Positions 31,980 to 44,364 of a stretch of DNA of 64,000 nt are shown here, one piece after another. Position 1 is the first letter of the stretch. Every line of letters begins with the position of its first letter. A program made the position numbers and the translations under genes. The notes below the pieces were generated by a model that worked only from the letters and a program-made list of their open reading frames with translations, was not told the DNA's origin and searched no databases. The stretch covers positions 89,581,451 through 89,645,450 of the forward strand of contig NC_037668.1 in NCBI RefSeq assembly GCF_003255815.1, read 5' to 3'. This DNA comes from Theropithecus gelada (taxonomy: Eukaryota; Chordata; Mammalia; Primates; Cercopithecidae).

Positions 31980-32259
31980 TATTTATTTGAGATGGAGCTT
32001 CAGTCTTGTTGTGCAGGCTAGAGTGCAATGGCTCAGTCTCAGCTCACTGCAACCTCTGCCCCCCGGCCTCAAGTGATTCTCCTGCCTCAGCCTCCCGAAT
32101 AGCTGAGATTACACCCACTCAGCTAATTTTTGTACTTTTAGTAGAGATGGGGTTTCTCCATGTTGGTCGGGCTGGTCTCGAACTCCCGACCTCAGGTGAT
32201 CTGCCCGCCTTGGCCTCCCAAAGTGTTAGGATTAAAGGTGTGAGCTACCACGCCTTGCC
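31980..32259 (-). repeat. Alu, antisense, in tandem
   Basis: Starts atttatttgagatggagctt directly after the previous copy and ends ccacgccttgcc. It lacks a few bases in the middle (the 'gattacaggcgcccgcc' region is shortened). Confidence 0.92.
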
Positions 32260-32647
32260 TACATTTATTTTTATTAATTGTAACTTTATGTGGTTTAATT
32301 TTAAATAATAGCTGTGTTTAACAACTAGCTTGCAAAATCACTGAAAATTTAACAGTCTACTCTCAAGCCAGTATAAGCCCCAGCACCACACTGGGGATGA
32401 GCTATGGTGGATCCACTGGCAACTCGCTGCCCTGTAGCATCTGGCTCATAAATAAGGAAGGAAGACAGCTGGCAGAGACGGGAGGTAAACTGTTAATACA
32501 GAAACATTTTTCTGAGAGCTTTTCCTTACCTTCTTTCATGTCCTGCCACATGACACTAATATCTCCTTAGTGTATCCATACCCATTATTTGGTACAATGA
32601 CAAGAGAATGAAGTGGCAGCAGTGAGAAGAAAGAAAGCACAGAGAGG

Positions 32648-32736
32648 AAGCACAGAAAGTGCTGAAATGACAGAGTGGGTGAAACAGATGATTGTTGCCT
32701 TCACACACACTGCATATCATGCTTTTTGATGCTTTT
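32648..32736. repeat. Inverted copy of 30028-30109 (arm 2b)
   Basis: gaaagtgctgaaatgacaga through catgctttttgatgct is the reverse complement of arm 1, with only a handful of differences. The end abuts the T run of the next Alu. Confidence 0.93.
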
Positions 32737-33030
32737 TTTTTTTTTTTTTGAGACGGAGTCTCACCCTGTCGCCCAGGCTGGAGTACAGTGACGCGATCTC
32801 GGCTCACTGCAAGCTCTGCCTCCCGGGTTCAAGCCATTCTCCTGCCTCAGCCTCCTGAGTAGCTGGGACTACAGGCGCCTGCCACCACGCCCGGCTAATT
32901 TTTTTGTATTTTTAGTAGAGACGGGGTTTCACCGTGTTAGCCAGGTTGGTCTCAATCGTCTGACCTCGTGATCCGCCTGCCTCAGCCTCCCAAAGTGCTG
33001 GGATTACAGGCATGAGTCACCGTGCCCGGC
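32737..33030 (-). repeat. AluY-like, antisense
   Basis: T17 tail, gagacggagtctcaccctgt, and a cgtgcccggcc head. Confidence 0.94.
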
Positions 33031-33794
33031 CGGAAAAACTGTCTTAACCTTTCATTTAGAGAACTAGAACATCTTCTTGCCAGAGATGGTTGTAGATCCT
33101 GAAGTGCTTAGTGGTTAGGAGCACTTAATTTTCAGGAAATTATCCCAGGGCTAGCAGTCTCTTATGCCCGTGTTGAGGTCTTAGTCCGCCAGTCTCCTTG
33201 CCACTTCACATTTGTCTGCATGTCTATAGTGAGACAGAAGTGAGCCTCAGATGTTGTCTGAAGGAAGGCCTGTGGCACTCTGGGGACTGAAAGCAGAAGA
33301 CTGAGGGAGGTGGCAAGCTCAGGGATAGAGGATCACAGAGAAGAGGAAGAGAGCCACGTGGTGGATGCACTGCCACCCTGTGTAGGGTTTTCTCCTTATA
33401 AAGTATAGTTCGAGGTAGGTCTGGTATTTTTAGGTATCAGACTGTTGATACAGGAAATGTCAATCATCATGAGTACCATTTACCATATTTCAGATTATAA
33501 GGCCACAACGAGAAATCATTAGTCTGTCTTTGAAAGTCAGGGGAATGGAGTTTGGTGAATGCCCTTGATCGTGACGACCAACAAAGATGAGTGCAACCAA
33601 GACACTCATCTCTTTACTCGACATTGGCTAGAGTTTCTTAGCCCTTGACTCGTGTCTTAGCCCATATGAATCCGCATAGACTTACAATGGATAAACGATT
33701 GCCTTTCCCAAATCGGAAATGTTTTCACTTAAGTTGGCTAGATGGAAAAGGACATCTTAAATGAGGCACTATTCTTCATGGATTGGTTCAAATA

Positions 33795-33915
33795 ACATTT
33801 AACGAGCCCATATTTAGTGCCAGGTACTGTTCCAGGGCTGAGGTTATGGCGATTAAAGGTACAGACTCTGCATTTGGGTAAGGAGTGGAGGAGGGACAAT
33901 CAAGAAACTAGGAAT
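33795..33915 (-). repeat. L2 3' end, antisense, cut by an Alu
   Basis: taacatttaacgagcccata and gccaggtactgttccagggc are the reverse-complement L2 end. Confidence 0.7.
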
Positions 33916-33917
33916 TC

Positions 33918-34155
33918 TCAACGTGGTGAAACCTCATCTCTACTGAAAATACAAAAAAATTAGCTGAGCGTGGTGGTGCACGCCTCTAGTCCCAGCTACT
34001 TGGGAAGCTGAGGCATGAGAAGTGCTTGAACCCAGGAGGCAGAGGTTGCAGTGAGCTGAGATTGCACCACTGTACTTCTGCACTCTAGCCTAGGCAACAG
34101 AGTGAGACTCTGTCTCAAAAACAAAACAAAACGAAAAAACAAACAAAAAACAAAT
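33918..34155 (+). repeat. 5'-truncated Alu, sense
   Basis: Starts at caacgtggtgaaacctcatc, missing about 70 bases of head, and ends in (CAAAA)n. Confidence 0.92.
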
Positions 34156-34639
34156 TCTAAGCCTAGTATGTTGTGAGCTGTGATGGAGATGTGCACAGAG
34201 CGGTCTTGAACCCCAGATGGAGGCACATGAACTCAGGGCTTCCTGCCATGGCATTTAAGTGTGAGCAGAAGTTAATTAGATAATAAAGGAAAGTTAGGAT
34301 GTTCTGGGGGATGAGGAGTCCCATAGAAAAGTGAAACACAGCATATATAATGAGGACTACCGGAAGTGTGGACTGCCTGGAGCTTAGAATGGAAATTAAG
34401 ACTATATACGTCCGTCTCTTCATTTCCAGGGAATCTGGAAGGAAAAGAGGAGTGAGAACAAGATGACCAATGACTTCATATTTTACCTGAAGCTAATTTT
34501 CCCATTATTGTCCTCTTTTAGAATTTTGGTGATCTGATTCAAGAGGTGGGGTTTTTCACTTCAAAATTGCAGTGGATGGAGGATGAATAGCCGGATGTGT
34601 CGTTGTCATGTTTGATCATTGCTTTGTGTTTTGCTACAG

Positions 34640-34774
34640 CTGCTGCCTATTCACACTCTGAGGCTTGGTGTGGAAGTGGATTCCTTTGATGGGCACCATT
34701 ACATTTCTTCAATTGTTTCTGGTGGTCCTGTTGACACATTGGGTCTCCTACAGCCAGAAGATGAGCTGCTTGAG
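34640..34774 (+). CDS. PATJ: PATJ coding exon E6: PDZ4 first half
   Basis: This 135 nt exon (45 codons, phase 0 at both ends) encodes LLPIHTLRLGVEVDSFDGHH, YISSIVSGGPVDTLGLLQPE, DELLE. LRLGV is in the position of the PDZ carboxylate-binding loop, a variant of GLGF; YISSIV is strand C and GGPVDTLGLL is helix A. The P-E-D-E-L-L-E end matches the conserved strand before V-N-G, which starts the next exon. The acceptor is GCTACAG and the donor is GTAAAA. The exon is symmetric, so skipping would delete half of PDZ4 in frame and probably destroy the fold. Confidence 0.94.
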
Positions 34775-35082
34775 GTAAAATTTACGGGGAAAGAAAGACA
34801 CAGGCAGGAATTTTGAAGTTTTAGAAAAATGTGTTCTCATCACAAATCACCTGAGTTATAGTGTCACCAATGCCAATGTCATAAACATGGGAGGGTAGGG
34901 TATTGGAGTCCTGTTTTAAGATGTAGTAAGTTGCTTATTTTTAGAGGTATTCAAGGGAATGGTATTGGGCTTCTTACTGCAGATTAATGCCCTACATTTT
35001 GTTAGAATGTAGTTATTAGGTGTTGAAAATGAGATACATTTGTTTGGGAGAAGTGGAGGTATGAGTATAAACAATTTAATTC

Positions 35083-35236
35083 ACCTTTTTTTTTTTTTTT
35101 TTGAGACGGTGTCTTGCTGTGTTGCCCAAGCTGTATGTTGCCCAAGCTGGTCTCGAACCCCTGGACTCAAACAATCCACCCACCTCAGTCTCCTGAAGTG
35201 CTAAGATTATGTGTGTGAGCCACTGCACCTGGTCCA
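35083..35236 (-). repeat. Half Alu with a small internal duplication, antisense
   Basis: Single Alu arm after a T18 run. tgttgcccaagctg occurs twice in a row (about 35119 and 35136) where Alu has one copy. Confidence 0.88.
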
Positions 35237-35249
35237 CTTTTTTTTTTTT

Positions 35250-35650
35250 TTTTGGTGGCAAAATATATGTAACATGAAATTTACCATTTTAACCCTTTTT
35301 CTCTTTTTTTTGTTTTAGAGTCAGAGTCTCACTCTGTTGCCTGGGCTGGAGTGCGGTGGTGTGGTCATAGCTTACTTCAGCATCAAACTCCTGGGCTCAA
35401 GCAATCTTCCCACCTCAACCTCCCGAGTAGCTAGGACCACAGCTGTGCGCCACCATGCCCAACTAATTTTTTTAGTTATTTTGTAGAGACAGTGTCTGGC
35501 TATTTTGCTCATGCTGGTCTTGAACTCCTGGGCTCAAGCAATTCTTCTACCTCAGCCTCCCAAAGTACTGGAATTACAGTCATGAGCCACTACGCCTTGC
35601 CTATTTTAACCATTTTTAAGTGTGAAATTTGGTGGTATTAAGTATAAATC
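35250..35650 (-). repeat. L1M 3' UTR remnant, antisense, split by an Alu
   Basis: aacatgaaatttaccatttt before the Alu and attttaaccatttttaagtg with gtattaagtataaatcac after it are the old L1M 3' UTR; the word ttttaacc is duplicated at the Alu boundaries. Confidence 0.75.
35300..35601 (-). repeat. Old Alu (AluJ-like), antisense
   Basis: Begins ctcttttttttgttttagag and ends ctacgccttgcc. Confidence 0.9.
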
Positions 35651-35864
35651 ACTACTAGTATGTGGTAGGTGCTAAAGAAATGTTGGCTGGATCACAGTAG
35701 AGCAAGTATAGGTGATCCCAGCCATCAGCTGGATTCTGTATGCTTTAGCCAAGACTAGGATCCCATGGGCCTACCACCTTGTAGAAGAATGTGCTATAAT
35801 AAGGTACTGTGAAGATTTTTTGAGTTCTTAAATATAGATACCTGGTGAAAGAGCTTGAGATAAG

Positions 35865-36080
35865 GAAAGAAGCACAGATTTGGAGTCAGAAAAGCTACTT
35901 TCTGTCTGAGTTGCCACAGGTTAGCATGTGTCCCTTGGCATGTCACTTGACTATGTTGAGGATCAGTTCCTTCATCAATAAATGCCCACTTCACTATGAG
36001 CTTATAAGGATCTAATGAAATACCATCCATGTAAATTATAAAGCATTATCTCATTGCAGGGTATTGGCAATATCATCACT
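35865..36080 (+). repeat. MIR, sense
   Basis: agatttggagtcagaaaagc, the ggcatgtcacttgacta block, then gcttataaggatctaatgaa follow MIR order. Confidence 0.75.
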
Positions 36081-36375
36081 GTGAAAAAGGCATATTAACA
36101 AGCTTTATGGGCTGGGATGATGGTTGGATGTGGTAAAATAGTGGGGCTGCCCTTGTGCAATGTTCTGTACTCTGAAAGTGTGTATGTGTGTGTGCATTTT
36201 CCAGTCAAAAACTTGGGATAATCGAGATTTGATAGCACCTAGGAGGCTCTCAAGTTGATGGACCTTGAGAAATACTGTGAATTCTAAAATAAAAATTAGC
36301 TTCTTCTGAATAACCAAAAATAAAAAATTTAAAAATCTCAGTATAGTTAGCCAAATAAACTCCTGAACTCAAAGT

Positions 36376-36396
36376 GTGGTGTGTGTGTGTGTGTGT
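36376..36396. repeat. (GT)n microsatellite
   Basis: About ten GT units. Confidence 0.9.
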
Positions 36397-38300
36397 TTAA
36401 TGTACTCCTTAGAACTTAAAACCAGAAACACAAATATGCTTTGGGGTTAGAACACTGTGCCAAGTTTCATCCCAGAACAGCTATTTACAGCAGCTATAAA
36501 TCCCCTTAGATAGGAGTTGGTAATGGGAAATGTGACCAATCCCTTTAGCAACAGAGCAGTGAGGAGGACTACCAGGCACTGGTATAATAATTGGAGACAA
36601 TTCAAATGAATAAGTAATGAGATAAATAAATATTTAAAGGTACTCCAAGATAAAAACCTGAAAAGTGACTTTCTAATTTGTTGAAGTGAAACACAAACTC
36701 GTACTCATGTATGGATAGAATTCCTATCTGATTCTATCTCCTTGCATTTTTTTTAGTGTAAGTTACTACTCACTTAGTTGATTTTAGAACTTTGTGCACT
36801 TGTGACACCCGTTGAAATCATGGATACGGTGTGACCAGTGATGGGTACCTCCCTGCCTCTTCTTGTGTAAAGGTTGACTTGCAGTTATTCCAAGGAAAAA
36901 CATTTCATCAGCTGCTGAGCTTGCTGTCCCCTTACACCTCTTCATTTGTCCTGAAGACTTTCCAGTAGAGCTAGCTTCCTAAAGTGCACGTGGGTCTCTT
37001 TACCATGTGGTGGTTTCTTTGTAAATAATTAAGAGGCAGGGAGATATGTCTGACTTGACGGCTAAGTGCTTGATATGTTACAGGCTTGAGAGTGGTTCCC
37101 AGGGATGGTTGACCTGAGACTCAGCCCGCTGCTGAAGATTTCCAGCAACCCAGTGTCCGCTTCCTCTCTGGTGCAGTGAAAGACTTGTAGAAGGGCTTCT
37201 CCCAGTAAAGTCAGGCTGGCCAGTTATCTGAACATTAGCACGGCACCTATTAGAAATTAATGCCAGACTAGAAATATCTTTAAAGCAAATAATGCTTCTC
37301 AACCCTCCCAGGAGGGTAGGAGTCAGATGCGAAAAGATTATTTGTTGTCTGGATTCTGTTCATGCCTCAGCTTTTTGGGAGTAGCAGACAAATCAGCTTT
37401 TAGAGACCTGTAGTTAGAACTGACAGGACCCTTTGAGCTCAAGTCATATATATGAAAAATTAGAATTATGTAGCCAAATCATCTTTGGTGCCAAGTATTA
37501 TTATTATGTGCCAAAAGTAATATGAAATTTAGGTAATTTTTTGGTGACAAGGATTAATCATTAATAAAGAATACCTTTTTCTTTTAAACAATATGAGACA
37601 CTTGAATAAAATTATTTTAAAAATTATTTTAGTATTTTCTATGCATATTTGATTGCTGTATAGCAGAGCATATAAGAATGTAACTGATGCAAAGTTATGT
37701 ATATTTCTTTTCAATAGAAGTTATTTTTCTAGGATGGTATTAAGAGTGTATGAGATGTGAAAGAATATTGTGGACTGATGTTAAATTTTGACAGTCAAGT
37801 ATTCTAGACTTATTAGCTATACTTTAAGTAGTAAATAAAATAGTTGTTTTAAACATCCTTAAATTTCTGTAATGGTATTCTTATAAAATGAAAATGCAAA
37901 GGTAAACAGTCTTAAAGGGCTGTAAATGATACTTAGTGTGTTTAAGGAGAGCTGAGTAGAGGTAGGTGAGAGAATATGACATTGGAGTATTGAAAGGAGA
38001 AACCACAGTGCTGCAAAAAATTAGGTAGATCCTTACCCAGTACGGGCATACTCTGCATGCATTTTATATTTTATCCATCAAGACATGCAAAGATTTAGCC
38101 TTAGATTTTAAAAATTTTAAGGATTTCTAACATTTTTATTTGCATATTATTTTATCATAATATGATTAAAGTGAGTCCCCTTGTTTACAGGGAAAATAAA
38201 ATGGTGTCCTATTTTCATTTGGTAGATTGATATAAATAAGAGATTTTTGTTTTTTCATTTGGGGCTACCTCAGTTCTGACTTATCCCCTTGTCTTCCTAG

Positions 38301-38462
38301 GTCAATGGCACGCAGCTCTATGGAAAATCTCGCCGAGAAGCAGTCTCCTTTCTTAAAGAAGTGCCACCCCCTTTTACTTTGGTTTGCTGTCGGAGGTTGT
38401 TTGATGATGAGGCTTCTGTAGATGAACCAAGGCACACTGAAACCTCTCTTCCTGAGATGGAG
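38301..38462 (+). CDS. PATJ: PATJ coding exon E7: PDZ4 second half
   Basis: This 162 nt exon (54 codons, phase 0 at both ends) begins VNGTQLYGKSRREAVSFLKE, the strand E and ligand-facing helix B of PDZ4. It continues through the last strand (PPFTLVCCRRLF) into an acidic linker (DDEASVDEPRHTETSLPEME). I recall human PATJ having M where this has T after VNG. The acceptor is CTTCCTAG and the donor is GTACTA. With E6 it completes PDZ4. Leucine, serine and the R-R-E turn at the start of helix B are all present, so I see no sign of degeneration. Confidence 0.94.
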
Positions 38463-38842
38463 GTACTAAATGAATATAGTGCAGTTCCCATAGGCATACC
38501 CATTCATCAAAGATGCCCCGAAGACTGTACTGCAATATGAAGAGAGGGGAAACCATTCCACTCTGCTCTTTTTTTACTTGACTAAGGCAGCAATGCATAG
38601 CTTTTCAAATTGTTACTCTTCATTTAACATCAAAAAATTCTTTCCTTCCCTTTCCTTGACATGTTGGCAGCATTGATGTACATGCATTTTGATTTTAGAG
38701 AATCTTTTTTTTAGTAATTGCCTGGATTCATTACTTTTGGCTTCCAGTTCAACTCAGTTTGTCTTATATAAGGTTAAGGTGTTTGTGAGTGTTGCATATC
38801 TAATGTACTTCCCTTTTTCAGAGCCTTAAAAATATGAAACTC

Positions 38843-39140
38843 AGCCAGGCACGGTGGCTCACACCTGTAATCCCAGCACTTTGGGAGGCCGAGGCAGGTG
38901 GATCACCTGAGGTTGGGAGTTGGAGACCAGCCTGACCAGCAATATGGAAAAACCTCGTCTCTACTAAAAGTACAAAAAATTAGCTGGGCATGGTGGCGCA
39001 TACCTGTAATCTCAGCTACTTGAGAGGCTGAGGCAGGAGAATCACTTGAACCCGGGAGGAGGAGGTTGCAGTGAGCCGAGATCTCACCATTGCACTCCAG
39101 TCCGGGAAACAAGAGCGAAACTCCGTCTCAAAAAAAAAAA
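38843..39140 (+). repeat. Alu, sense
   Basis: Begins agccaggcacggtggctcac; A10 tail. Confidence 0.93.
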
Positions 39141-39285
39141 GACACTGTATGATACATTTCAAAGTGAGTCTGGAAATTGCTATAAAACCCTTCAGAAGAC
39201 CAGAGAGTAGAATAACACTTTATATGCTCTTGGCATTCTTTTTTTTTTTTTTTTTTTTAAAGAGCATTATGATTATGAAAAGAGT

Positions 39286-39579
39286 TTTGTTTTTTTTTTT
39301 TTTTAAAACAGGATCTCCTTAGGCTGGAGCGTAGTGTTTTGAACATGGCCTACTATAGCCTTGACCTTCTGGGCTCAAGCAGTCCTCCTGCCTCAGCCTC
39401 CCAAGTAGCTGGGACCACAGGCACATGCCAGCACACCCAGCTAACTAAAAAATTTTTTTCCTACAGTCAGGGTCTTGCCATATTTCCCAGGGTGGTTTCA
39501 AACTCCTGGACTCAAGCAATCCTCCCACCTCAACCTCACAAAGTGCTGAAATTACAGGTGTGAGCCACTATACCCAGCG
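39286..39579 (-). repeat. Old Alu, antisense, with short deletions
   Basis: T-rich tail, then aaaacaggatctccttaggc (a block of the Alu end is missing) to ctatacccagc. The flanks share aagagttttg. Confidence 0.9.
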
Positions 39580-39721
39580 GAAGAGTTTTGAGTACATGCT
39601 TTGCCATCTTATGCTATTTGTAACCTCGTCTTTTATGCTGCTTTCCCCCCTTTTCAATCTCTTTTAGATTGTAATTCCACTAAACACCAGTTTACATTCA
39701 TGGGGCCTTTTACTTAAGTTC

Positions 39722-39960
39722 TGGATTTCAGTACATGTGAAACTAATCCTGCCCCTACTACCTAATAATTGTGAATCTTTGGACAAATGACTTTCTGTTC
39801 ATATTTTTCCTTTGAAAAATGGTGATACTTATCATACTTACCCATCTCATGAGTTTGTGCAAGAAGGAAATGTGGTCATGTGAGCAAGTTCTTAACATAA
39901 TACCTTGCACGTGGGAAGTGCTCAGTAACAGTCGGCTATGGTTGTTTGAGTCTTTGCTGG
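39722..39960 (+). repeat. MIR, sense
   Basis: ttgaaaaatggtgatactta, ttcttaacataataccttgc and gggaagtgctcagtaacagt follow the MIR 3' half. Confidence 0.8.
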
Positions 39961-41002
39961 TCCATCCTTTTTTGTTTTCTTATGTCCTGAAGTACATAAG
40001 AATCTAGCACTGTCTTATAGATACTTTAGTATGTGTTAATCTTGTTTATCCAAGAAGACTGTCAGCTCACAGTGGGCAAAGGCCATAACTTAAAATTATT
40101 TTCCATTCATAGTGTTTTTAGTCTATATTAGGCATATAAGAGGGGCTTGGTAAATTTTTGATTATTGGTTGACTCTTTTTTAAAAAAATGTTTAACTTTT
40201 GTAAAAACTGTTTCAAGGAGGGTACTCAAATGCCACACTTTTGTGACTTGCTATCCTTACCAAAATGAAATGTGGGTGGTGGGTTCCCTCTGAAGGCTGA
40301 TAACAATGCCTTTAATCTAATCTTGCAAGGTGTGTAAATCACAAACCCCACTTGCTGACTCTCTGCCCCTGTCTGTCATGCTTTACCACAATGGTGAACA
40401 ACAGCTTTGAATTATGCTAAATGTCAACCTTGCTGCCCATTAGTTGATTGCTTTCCATTCTGTAAATACAGGAGTTATGCAGAATTGATTGTATCAAAGT
40501 GATATATTTCAGGTTGCAGTATAATATCTTATGTACCTCGAATGCCTTGAAATTTCTATAAACACAGGTTTTGTAATTGTATGTAGTTTCTTAAAATCTT
40601 GGCTCTTTTTCCATCTGTCTCTTTTTTCATTTCTCCTAATACCATCGTATATTCTTAAACCCTATCTGGTTAGGCAGCTCAGCCAAAATTCTAATACTCA
40701 TTAATCAGTGAGGGTATTAAATACCCTAGTAAAACATCAATCATGTTGTATTAGCCAATGGAACTTTACTTTTTGTTGCAAGATATAAGTGTTTCCTTTT
40801 TAAGTGTATCACTTCCACACATCAGACTGAAATATACAGAGGTTATTGATCCATAAAGTTTCCACTCATTTCAAGTTTTCAGCTTCATGTTGTTCCCATG
40901 TTTAGGTTCAGTCCACTGTGGATCACTAATTGACCACCTGTGTCCTGCAGTGACAGTTTAAGATCTGGACCAATCCTAATTTAAAAAATGTTTTTCTACC
41001 CC

Positions 41003-42946
41003 ATAGTCTCTTGCCCAAAGCCTCCTAAATCTGATAAACAACTTCAGCAAAGTTTCAGGATACAATATCACTGTACAGAAATCAGTAACATTTCTTTACG
41101 CCAGTAACATCCAAGCTGAGAACCAAATTAGGAACTCAGTCTCATTCACAATAACCACAAAAAGAACAAGATAACAGGAATACAGCTAACCAGGGAAGTG
41201 AAAGATATCTACAATGAGAATTATAAAACACTGCTGATAGAAATCAGAGATGATGCAAATAGAAAAACATACCATCCTCATGGATAGGAAGAATCAATAG
41301 TGTTAAAATGGCCATACTGCCCAAAGCAATTTGTAGATTCAATGCTATTTCTGTGACTTTTTTCACAGAATTAGAAAACAACTATTCTAAAATTTTTCTA
41401 AATTTTAAGGAAATTTTTAGAAAATTTTTTTGGAACCAAAAAAGAGCCCAAATAGCCAAAGCAGTCCTAAGCAAAAAGAACAAAGCCAGAGTATCACACT
41501 ACCCAACTTCAAACTATACTACAAGCCTATAGTAACCAAAACAGCATGGTACTGGTACAAAAATAGACACATAGATCAATGGAACAGGTTAGAGAACCTA
41601 GAAATAAAGGTGCACATCTACAATCATCTGCTGTTTAACAAAGCTGACAATAACAAGCAATGGGGAATGGAATTCCTATTTGGAAAATGTTGCTGGGAAA
41701 ACTGGTTACCCATATGCAGAAGATTGAAACTGGACCCCTTCCTTTCACCATATACAAAAATCAACTCAACATGGATTAAAGACTTAAATGTAAAACCTAA
41801 AACTATAAAAACCCTAGAAGAAAACCTAGGAACTACCATTGTGGATATTGGCCTTGGCAAAGATTTCATGATGAAGATTCCAAAAGCAATTGCAACAAAA
41901 ACAAAAATTGACAAGTGGCACTTAATTAAACTAGAGCTTTTGCACAGCAAAAGAAACTATCAACAGAGTAAACGGGCAACCTACAGACTGAAAGAAAATA
42001 TTTGTAAACTATGCATCTGACAAAGATCTAATATCCAGAATCTAGAAATAACTTAAAACAGCAAGAAAAAACAGACAGCCCCTTTAAAAAATGGGCAACG
42101 GACACGCACAGACACTTCTCAAAAGAAGACATATATGCGGCCAACCACTATATGAAAAAATGCTTAATATCACTGATCGTTAGAGAAATGCAAATCAAAA
42201 CTACAGTGGGATACCATCTCATACCAGTCACAATGACCATTATTAAAAAGTTAAAAAATAACAGATGCTGGGGAGGTTGTGGAGAAAAGGAAATACTTAG
42301 CTCTGCTGGTGGGAATGTAAATTAGTTCAGTCACTGTGGAAAGCATTTTGGAGATTTCTCAAAGAACTTAAAACAGAACTACCATTCAACCCAGCAGTCC
42401 CATTACTTTGTGTATGCCCAGAGGAATATAAGTTGTTTTACCATAAAGATGCATGTGTATGTTCATCACAGTACTTTTTCCAATAGCAAAGACATGGAAC
42501 CAACCTCATGCCCATCAACAGTGGATTAGATGAAGAAAATGTGGTACATAGACACCACGGAATACTATCCAGTCAGAAAAAAGAATGAAATCACATTCTT
42601 TGCAGCAACCTGAATGGAGCCAGAGGCCATTATCCTAAGCAAATTAAAGCAGAAACAGAAAACCAAATACCACATGTTCTCACTAATAAGTGGGAGCTAA
42701 ACATTGAGTACACATGGACAGAAAGAAGAGAAGAATATACGCTGAGACCTACTTGAGGGTAGAGGGTAGGAGGGTGGGGATGAGAAAACTACCTGTCAGG
42801 CACTATGCTTATTATGTGGGTGACAAAATAATCTGCACATTAGACTCCTGTGACACACAATTTACCCATGTAACAAACCTGCATACATACTCCCTGAACC
42901 CAAAATGTTGGAAAGAATAAATACATACATAAATACATAAATAAAG
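41003..42946 (+). mobile_element. 5'-truncated L1 (ORF2 C-terminal part and 3' end), sense
   Basis: The + strand reads ORF2 from within the RT domain (aacttcagcaaagtttcagg) to the 3' UTR and an A-rich (ATAC/ATAA)n tail. The largest open piece, 41430-42020, shows TAWYWYKNRHIDQWNR and IKDLNVKPKTIKTLEENLGT, typical of ORF2. Frameshifts and stops break it (for example near 42017), and it is more diverged than the L1 at 6906-12046. It lies in the sense direction of PATJ. Confidence 0.92.
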
Positions 42947-43024
42947 TAAAATTTTTAAACTAGCTATTTTCCTAATTATATAGGGTTTTTCCCTTCCCTT
43001 TTTTGATTACATTAAATTGATGCT

Positions 43025-43170
43025 CTTTTTTTTTTTTTTTTTTTTTTTGAGACGGAGTCTCGCTCTGTCACCCAGGCTGGAGTGCAGTGGCCGGATCTCA
43101 GCTCACTGCAAGCTCCGCCTCCCGGGTTCACGCCATTCTCCGGCCTCAGCCTCCCGAGTAGCTGGGACTA
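43025..43170 (-). repeat. 5'-truncated AluY, antisense
   Basis: T24 tail and a near-consensus young Alu right half that stops abruptly after gctgggacta; the left half was never integrated or was lost. Confidence 0.93.
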
Positions 43171-43304
43171 TTATGTTTGTAGAGATGATGCATTTTTATT
43201 TACTGAGGTTACCCAAAGTTTTAGGAAGTCTACTTTAAAAAATTATTTACTTGGTACCTTTATTGAGAAGGAGTTTCAAGAGAAACACACTGAAAGATAG
43301 GTAA

Positions 43305-43560
43305 TTTTTAATGTATTGAACAAATATTTATTTTATACCTACTATGAGCCAGGCATTTTACGGTTGAGCTGATAACCATGGTAAACTCTGTGGTAGGCCT
43401 CGTAGAGTTTCCATTCTAACTTAGGAGCCAGGTGTTTTGTTCATTGCTTGGGCTATAAAAGATAAGTTTTGAGCTTCAGATAGAAGTTTAGAGTATTTTG
43501 GGGAATGTCAATCAGATGAAAACAACAGTACAATGCTATAATTAGTATAAAAACAGAAGG
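43305..43560 (-). repeat. L2 3' end, antisense
   Basis: gaacaaatatttattttata, ctactatgagccaggcattt and agagtttccattctaactta follow the reverse-complement L2 end. Confidence 0.75.
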
Positions 43561-44364
43561 TTTTTTGAAGCAGCCTTTCTTCTGCATAGTAGATTCATTG
43601 ACCCTCTCATTTAACTTCCTGGAATTCCACATAGCAATGACTCTTCTTCCTAAAAAGACAGGGTGTCTAGAATAGAGGGACTTTCAGGAGGAAAATCAAG
43701 AAAAGAACAAAGGAACTGTATTCTGGGCAGTTGTGCTGACCTATTTCTTCTAAGATTAGGTTTTCATTATTTCAACTCAGTGATTTTTATTCATTTTAGA
43801 CTTATGTGATGACCAAAGACTTGGATTTTTTTTTTTCTCACCTTATTTTCTAGTAAAGTTTTTCTTGAAAACTTCCAGGAGCCAGCAGAAGTGGTTTCCC
43901 TGTCCTGCTCCAGCCTATCTCTGTGTTGACATCTCTTTCTTTGTCTCTGTCTGTAATTATGAATCCAGGTATCACTACTTACATATCTTATAAGCTTCTA
44001 CTATGTATGATGTTTTCATTTACTTAAATTGCATATTTTTCCTTTTATGCTTCTAATGGGATGACAGAACTCATTGAAGTATAAGAGGTCAGTGTTAATA
44101 CTTTGAATGAAATAAATTCTTTACGTTAATTTAAAAAACTGTATGAACAGTCTGAATTTTTAAGCGCTTGAATTTTTATGAAGATCTTATCCTGGAGTGT
44201 GTGTGCCCCAGAGCATGGCCCTTTTGCAAAGATTAGAAAGAAAAACTACGCATGCCAAAGAGAATTCCCAGTTTGAGAAGAAGCTGTGAGATTCTTGATA
44301 TGTGCATTCTTTTCAGAATTGAAAGCATAGTGTTTTGAAGCATTTGTCTTCTTTGGTATTTCAG

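Larger units (their letters stand above)
20245..34639 (+). other. PATJ: PATJ intron E5-E6
   Basis: A 14.4 kb intron with about 14 Alus, several L2 and MIR pieces, a U6 retrocopy and two sets of local duplications. Stretches without recognised repeats (20403-21088, 23890-24130, 27400-27930, 29386-29890, 33031-33790, 34160-34639) hold no supported gene. Confidence 0.82.
34775..38300 (+). other. PATJ: PATJ intron E6-E7
   Basis: A 3.5 kb intron. A half Alu, an L1M remnant split by an Alu, a MIR and a (GT)n tract lie in its first half; 36400-38290 is unique AT-rich sequence with no gene evidence. Confidence 0.82.
38463..44364 (+). other. PATJ: PATJ intron E7-E8
   Basis: A 5.9 kb intron with two Alus, a MIR, a sense 2 kb L1 (41003-42946), a truncated AluY and an L2 fragment. 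Stretches 40000-41000 and 43560-44360 are unique with no ORF of note. Confidence 0.83.

Noticed and set aside
41430..42020. 196-codon open frame on the + strand
   Set aside because: It is L1 ORF2 C-terminal sequence in a 5'-truncated L1.
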